Assembly (NCBI GenBank): GCA_017550105.1
Contig: JAFYLQ010000012.1
Span: forward strand, 1-35,305
Direction of reading: 5' to 3'
Length of the DNA: 35,305 nucleotides
From: Clostridia bacterium
GTDB taxonomy: Bacteria > Bacillota > Clostridia > Oscillospirales > Acutalibacteraceae
The translations under genes were made by a program, and so were the position numbers. Positions 31,107 to 35,305 of the stretch are shown here, piece after piece. The notes under the pieces were generated by a model that was given only the letters and a program-made list of their open reading frames with translations, made no database searches and was not told the origin of the DNA. Every line of letters starts with the position of its first letter. Within the stretch, counting starts at the first letter, position 1.

Positions 31107-31125
31107 TACATACAAAAAGTATCAA
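31097..31125 (-). promoter_or_regulatory. Promoter of the C-M-R operon
   Basis: TTGATA (31125-31120) and TATAGT (31102-31097) with a 17-bp spacer; start predicted near 31090, about 35 nt before the ATG of the controller. Confidence 0.6.
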
Positions 31126-31156
31126 TGGGTGAGTATGAATATATTTTTAGGTTTTG

Positions 31157-31168
31157 AAAGTATACTTT
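31157..31168. repeat. 12-bp palindrome in the hydCBA upstream region
   Basis: AAAGTATACTTT is a perfect palindrome about 80 bp upstream of hydC and 32 bp beyond the -35 of the divergent C-M-R operon. It could be an operator for either side; nothing else identifies it. Confidence 0.45.
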
Positions 31169-31183
31169 TAGGAGGATTTACTA

Positions 31184-31212
31184 TTGCAGAAATATGAATA
31201 GTGATGTAAAAT
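31184..31212 (+). promoter_or_regulatory. Candidate promoter of hydCBA
   Basis: TTGCAG (31184-31189) and TAAAAT (31207-31212) with a 17-bp spacer, 33 bp before the GTG start. An AGGAGG at 31170-31175, followed by TTG at 31184 and a stop after five codons, is also present and may be a remnant. Confidence 0.4.
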
Positions 31213-31245
31213 TTAAAGTGACTAATTTTGAAAGAAGGCGGCTTT

Positions 31246-31722
31246 GTGGCTGGAAAATTTAAAATTAAAATTGACGAAATATTAAAAAAGTATTCTGCAC
31301 CTGAGGAAAGTCTTATTGCAATTCTTCAACAGGTGCAGGAGCTTTGCGGTTATATATCAAGGGATGCGGTCGAATGCCTTACAGAAAAAACAGGCATTCC
31401 CTCAAGCCGTATTATGGGCGTTGCGTCCTTTTACGCAGGGTTCAGATTAAAGCCCGTTGGTAAATACAGAATTATGGTGTGTATGGGCACTGCTTGTCAC
31501 GTTAACGGAAGTGAGCGTATTGGTGACACCATCAAGCGTGTGCTCGGTATTGAAGCAGGTGACGTTACCGAGGACGGTCTTTTCTCTTGGGAAGAGGTTG
31601 CATGTCTCGGCTGCTGCAGTATTTCACCCGCTATGATGATTAACGACACCGTTTACGGCACACTTACACAACAAAAGGTTATTGATATTATAGAGAATAT
31701 CAGAAAGGGGGAGGGCAAATGA
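31246..31722 (+). CDS. hydC: Hydrogenase NuoE-like subunit (HydC type)
   Basis: A 158-residue thioredoxin-fold [2Fe-2S] subunit of NADH-linked [FeFe] hydrogenases. Ligands are C-M-G-T-A-C near residue 85 and C-L-G-C-C near 125, matching C-x4-C ... C-x3-C. LLAILQQVQELCGYIS-like sequence and IPSSRIMGVASFYAGF are typical NuoE blocks. GTG 31246 is chosen because AAGGCGG lies 7 nt upstream; an in-frame TTG at 31228 has no ribosome binding site. It overlaps hydB by 4 bp. It relays electrons between the FMN subunit and the hydrogenase core. Confidence 0.88.
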   Translation: MAGKFKIKIDEILKKYSAPEESLIAILQQVQELCGYISRDAVECLTEKTGIPSSRIMGVASFYAGFRLKPVGKYRIMVCMGTACHVNGSERIGDTIKRVLGIEAGDVTEDGLFSWEEVACLGCCSISPAMMINDTVYGTLTQQKVIDIIENIRKGEGK

Positions 31723-33476
31723 GATTTCTTTTAGGTTACGGCTCCTGCGGTATAGCCTCGGGTGCTAACGACGTTCTTGCTTCTCTTAACGAGGCTTTTG
31801 CGGGTACTGAGCTTAAGGTTGAAAAGGTCGGTTGTAACGGTCTTTGTTTTGCCGAACCCATTGTTGAGGTTATTACCGATTCGGGTGAAAGCATTTTATA
31901 CGGCAGACTTAATAAGGAAAGTGCGCTTGAATTTGCCGAAGCGGTAAAGCAGGGTGAATTACCCCTTGAAAACAGACTTACTGAGGACGAGCTTAAATTC
32001 TTGCAGGGTCAGAAGAGAATCGTTCTTTCAGGCTGCGGTAAAATTGACCCCGAAAGCATTGATGCTTATATAGAAAACGGCGGTTACTCCGCCCTTAAAA
32101 AGGCACTCGAGATGGGTGCGGATAAAATTATTGAAGAAATTAAAATATCCGGCTTACGCGGTCGTGGCGGTGCGGGCTTCCCCACTCATTTTAAATGGCA
32201 GGCGGCTAAAAATGCACAGTCGGATGAAAAATATATCGTTTGTAATGCGGACGAGGGTGACCCCGGTGCATTTATGGACAGAGCCGTTTTAGAGGGTGAC
32301 CCCCACAGAGTCCTTGAGGGTATGATGATTGCGGGTATTGCCATCGGTGCTGAGAATGGTGTTATCTACGTAAGAGCCGAATACCCCCTTGCAGTTAAAA
32401 GATTAAAAAACGCAATTGCTCAGATGCACGAAAAGGGCTACCTTGGTGAAAATATTCTCGGTAGTGGCTTTAATTTTGACTTCCACATTATGATGGGTGC
32501 GGGTGCATTTGTATGCGGTGAGGAAACGGCACTTCTTGCCTCCTTAAGCGGTAACAGAGGTATGCCCGTTACAAAGCCTCCATTCCCTGCACAAAAGGGC
32601 TTCAGAAAACAGCCTACAAATATCAATAACGTTGAAACCTTCGCCAACGTATCATGGATTATTGATAACGGTGGTGAGGCGTTTGCTTCAATGGGTACCG
32701 AGGGCAGTAAGGGTACAAAGGTTTTTGCCCTTGCGGGTCGTGTTAAGCGTGGCGGTCTTGTTGAGGTTCCTATGGGACTTACAATTAACGATATTGTTTT
32801 CGGTATCTGTGGCGGAATTAAGGACAACGCTAAGGTAAAAGCCGTTCAGATGGGCGGTCCCTCGGGCGGTTGCATACCTGAAAATATGCTCGATACTGTT
32901 ATTGACTACGAAAATATCGCTAAAACAGGGGCTATTATGGGCTCGGGCGGTATGATTGTTATGGACGAAAAGACCTGTATGGTTGATATGGCAAAATTCT
33001 TTATGGATTTCACCAGCAAGGAAAGCTGCGGCAAATGTGTACCCTGCCGTATAGGTACCACACGTATGCTTGAAATTCTTAAAAGAATTGCCGATGGTGA
33101 GGGTGTAAGCGAGGATATTGATACCCTTATTGAATTAGGTGAAAGCATTAAAACGGGTGCTTTATGCGGTCTTGGTAACTCCGCACCCAATCCTGTGCTT
33201 ACAACCATAAAATACTTCAGAAACGAATATGAGGAGCACATTAATAACAAATGTTGTCCTGCAAAGAAGTGTACTGCACTTATTGAGTACAGTATTGACC
33301 CCGAGCTTTGTCGAGGTTGCTCACTTTGTAGCAGAAAATGTCCCGTTGAGGCAATAAGCGGTGTGGTTAAATCACCCTACGTAATTGATGGTGAAAAATG
33401 TGTTCGTTGCGGTCAGTGTATTGACACCTGTAAATTTAATGCAATTAAAGTTTTAAGCGGGGAGGGTAATAAATGA
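31719..33476 (+). CDS. hydB: Hydrogenase NuoF-like FMN subunit (HydB type)
   Basis: A 585-residue NADH-oxidising/reducing subunit. An N-terminal thioredoxin-like domain (about 1-80, C10, C39, C43) is followed by the NuoF core: GRGGAGFPTHFKW near 147 and NADEGDPGAFMDR near 172 bind FMN and NADH, and ESCGKCVPCRIGT near 440 with a later cysteine in TGALCGLGN binds the N3 [4Fe-4S] cluster. The C terminus adds two [4Fe-4S] ferredoxin motifs (CRGCSLCSRKCP and CVRCGQCIDTCK). This architecture is that of electron-bifurcating HydB. The N-terminal domain shows three rather than four cysteines. Overlaps hydA by 4 bp (ATGA). Confidence 0.93.
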   Translation: MRFLLGYGSCGIASGANDVLASLNEAFAGTELKVEKVGCNGLCFAEPIVEVITDSGESILYGRLNKESALEFAEAVKQGELPLENRLTEDELKFLQGQKRIVLSGCGKIDPESIDAYIENGGYSALKKALEMGADKIIEEIKISGLRGRGGAGFPTHFKWQAAKNAQSDEKYIVCNADEGDPGAFMDRAVLEGDPHRVLEGMMIAGIAIGAENGVIYVRAEYPLAVKRLKNAIAQMHEKGYLGENILGSGFNFDFHIMMGAGAFVCGEETALLASLSGNRGMPVTKPPFPAQKGFRKQPTNINNVETFANVSWIIDNGGEAFASMGTEGSKGTKVFALAGRVKRGGLVEVPMGLTINDIVFGICGGIKDNAKVKAVQMGGPSGGCIPENMLDTVIDYENIAKTGAIMGSGGMIVMDEKTCMVDMAKFFMDFTSKESCGKCVPCRIGTTRMLEILKRIADGEGVSEDIDTLIELGESIKTGALCGLGNSAPNPVLTTIKYFRNEYEEHINNKCCPAKKCTALIEYSIDPELCRGCSLCSRKCPVEAISGVVKSPYVIDGEKCVRCGQCIDTCKFNAIKVLSGEGNK

Positions 33477-35305
33477 GCACCGTTAATATAGTTATAAACG
33501 GCAAGGAATACTCTGCCGATACCAACAAAACGCTTCTTGATAATATTCTTGATAACGGCATATATTTACCCCACCTTTGTCATAATAAGGAGCTTGAAAG
33601 CTACGGCGGTTGCGGTTTATGTCTTGTGGAGGTTGAGGGCATCAGAAAGCCCCTTCGTGCCTGTTCAACAACCGTCAGCGAGGGTATGAGGGTTACTACA
33701 AGCACACCTGAGCTTGAAAAAAGCCGTAAAATCACCCTTTCGCTTATAATGTCCGACCATAGCGGTGACTGTAAGGCACCCTGCTTTATGGCTTGTCCCA
33801 CACATCAGGATATTCAGGGCTACGTGGGTCTTATTGCCAACGGTAAAGAGCGTGAGGCTCTTGAGCTTATAAAACAGGATAATCCCTTGCCTGCATCCAT
33901 AGGCAGAGTTTGTCCCCACCCCTGTGAGGAAAAATGCAGAAGAAAGCATCTTGAGGGTGCGGTATCTATTTGTGCACTCAAGCGTTTTGCCGCAGATTCA
34001 TATATGGATTTTGTGCCTGAATGTAAGGCATTTAATGGTAAAAGGGTTGCAGTTGTGGGCGGTGGACCCGCAGGTCTTTCCTGTGCATATTTCTTAGCGT
34101 TAGAAGGCTATAAGGTTAAGATTTTTGAGGCTCAGGAGCACTGTGGCGGTATGCTCAGATACGGCATTCCCGCTTACAGATTGCCTAAAAATATACTTGA
34201 TGAGGAAATTGAAATCATCAAGAAAATGGGCGTTGAAATTGCTTGTAATACAACTTTAGGCAAGGACTTTACGGTAGAAAGCCTTAAAAACGAATATGAC
34301 GCCGTGTTCCTCGGAACAGGTGCCTGGCGTTCAACTAAAATCGGTTGCGACGGTGACGATAGTGACGGTGTTGTGGGCGGTATTGATATGCTTTACCGTG
34401 TTGCCAAGGGTGAAAAGGTTGACCTTGGCAAAAGTGTAGCCGTTGTGGGCGGTGGTAATACTGCCATTGACGCTGTCAGAACTGCAGTTCGTCTTGGTGC
34501 CGAAAAGGTAACCCTTATTTACAGACGTACCGAAAAGGAAATGCCCGCAGAGCCCGATGAAATAAGGGATGCAAGGGCAGAGGGTGTGGAATTCAAGTTC
34601 CTTGTATCACCCCTTGAGGTTGTGTCTGAAAGCGGTAAGGTTAAGGGTCTTAAGCTTCAGAAAATGGAACTTGGTGAGCCCGATGCATCGGGCAGAAGAA
34701 GCCCCGTTGCCATTGAGGGTGAAACCGAAATTATTGAGTGCGATACAGTGATTTCCGCCATAGGTCAAAGAGTTAAGTCTGAAGAAATTGACAGTATTGA
34801 ATTAACAAGAAAATCAACCATTGCCGTTGATGAAGTAACGTTTATGACCTCTGTTGTAGGTGTTTTTGCCGCAGGTGACGTTATAAACAAGGGTCCTGAT
34901 ATTGCGGTAAAGGCAATTGCAGGTGGTAAATATGCCGCCCGTTCAATTGACTGCTACCTTAAGGGCGTTGAGGTTCCTCCCGAGCTTCCCGCATACTCGG
35001 TTAACAAGAGCTTTGATACAAGTGTTCTTCAGGGAATGCCCGAAATTGCAAGAGGTGAGGTAAGGCTTACCGAAGCTACTGAAAGAAGAAATGATTTCAG
35101 CGAGGTTGCATTCACCTTTACTAAGGAGGAAGCAATAAAAGAGGCGAGCCGTTGCCTTGAATGTGGTTGCTCGGCGGTTTATTCCTGCGAATTATTGCCC
35201 TTGATGAGGGATTACGATGCACTTTCACTTACCCTTAAGGGTAAAAGCCGTCAGTATCCCAAGGATAAGAGCCACCCCTTTATTGTAAGGGATAATAATA
35301 AGTGT
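33473..35305 (+). CDS. hydA: Hydrogenase large subunit with GltD/NfnB-like flavin module (partial, runs off the window)
   Basis: 611 residues are visible without a stop. Domains in order: a [2Fe-2S] ferredoxin (about 1-78; cysteines C-x11-C-x2-C-x12-C); a GltD-type N-terminal iron-sulfur region with CKAPCFMACP near 102 and CPHPCEEKC near 148; a FAD-binding GGGPAGLSCAYFLA near 195; an NAD(P)-binding GGGNTAIDAVRTA near 325; IGQRVKSEE and GVFAAGDV; then a CLECGC pair near 561 and HPFIVRDNNKC as the apparent start of further ferredoxin domains. The H-cluster domain is not in view. It is called HydA because it follows hydC and hydB by overlap and the maturases are near; a formate dehydrogenase-linked or other NAD(P)H oxidoreductase with the same front end remains possible. 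Confidence 0.75.
   Translation, partial: MSTVNIVINGKEYSADTNKTLLDNILDNGIYLPHLCHNKELESYGGCGLCLVEVEGIRKPLRACSTTVSEGMRVTTSTPELEKSRKITLSLIMSDHSGDCKAPCFMACPTHQDIQGYVGLIANGKEREALELIKQDNPLPASIGRVCPHPCEEKCRRKHLEGAVSICALKRFAADSYMDFVPECKAFNGKRVAVVGGGPAGLSCAYFLALEGYKVKIFEAQEHCGGMLRYGIPAYRLPKNILDEEIEIIKKMGVEIACNTTLGKDFTVESLKNEYDAVFLGTGAWRSTKIGCDGDDSDGVVGGIDMLYRVAKGEKVDLGKSVAVVGGGNTAIDAVRTAVRLGAEKVTLIYRRTEKEMPAEPDEIRDARAEGVEFKFLVSPLEVVSESGKVKGLKLQKMELGEPDASGRRSPVAIEGETEIIECDTVISAIGQRVKSEEIDSIELTRKSTIAVDEVTFMTSVVGVFAAGDVINKGPDIAVKAIAGGKYAARSIDCYLKGVEVPPELPAYSVNKSFDTSVLQGMPEIARGEVRLTEATERRNDFSEVAFTFTKEEAIKEASRCLECGCSAVYSCELLPLMRDYDALSLTLKGKSRQYPKDKSHPFIVRDNNKC

Noticed and set aside
27675-31228. Search for direct repeats or att-like sites flanking the restriction-modification island
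   Set aside because: Both edges have similar A/T-rich stretches with TTTAAA and AAAGT words, but no repeat longer than about 7-8 bases that would stand out from the composition.

Overview
The window looks like chromosome of an anaerobic, spore-forming member of the Clostridia (Bacillota), perhaps an uncultured gut or rumen Oscillospirales-like lineage. The signs are spoVAC/spoVAD, an rny-ymdB pair, the [FeFe]-hydrogenase maturases HydE/HydG/HydF, a NuoE/NuoF-like hydrogenase module, rubredoxin, strong AGGAG-type ribosome binding sites and consensus sigma-A promoters. I see no rRNA, tRNA, CRISPR array, transposase or integrase.

Layout. (1) 1-863: tail of a zinc-ribbon protein followed 4 bp later by an amino-type DNA methyltransferase; probably the edge of a restriction-modification or mobile segment. 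(2) 964-4356: YczE-like membrane protein, M14-family (DUF2817) peptidase, rubredoxin, flavin reductase and shikimate kinase. (3) 4395-5998, minus strand: an ion/anion permease (ArsB/NhaD superfamily) behind a consensus promoter and a structured leader with an intrinsic terminator, which is a riboswitch candidate. (4) 6110-12770: an unknown protein, RNase Y (with an operator-like palindrome at its promoter and a terminator inside its leader), YmdB phosphodiesterase, an orphan solute-binding lipoprotein and a large membrane-anchored protein. (5) 12810-20133, minus strand: spoVAD, a 51-aa protein, HIT hydrolase, comEC (nuclease-like domain degenerate), holA, RNase M5-like toprim protein, rlmD-type RNA methyltransferase and a PPOX flavoprotein. 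(6) 20261-21398: a plus-strand lipoprotein separates spoVAD from spoVAC. (7) 21485-26988: [FeFe]-hydrogenase maturation operon (TM1266-like regulator, hydE, hydG, hydF), two trailing genes including a secreted nuclease, all behind a leader with mutually exclusive terminator/antiterminator hairpins. (8) 27033-27674: HAD phosphatase. (9) 27753-31125: a compact restriction-modification island with two C5-cytosine methyltransferases, a PD-(D/E)XK endonuclease, a controller-type HTH protein and a small protein of unknown role. (10) 31184-35305: hydC-hydB-hydA, where HydA carries a GltD/NfnB-like flavin module and runs off the window.

The genes in (7) and (10) belong to one process: HydE, HydG and HydF assemble the H-cluster of the [FeFe] hydrogenase, whose NADH- and ferredoxin-linked subunits begin at 31246; the restriction-modification island sits between them. 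The most promising unexplained signals are the two structured leaders (5852-5963 and 21520-21621), the rny leader and the restriction-modification locus.
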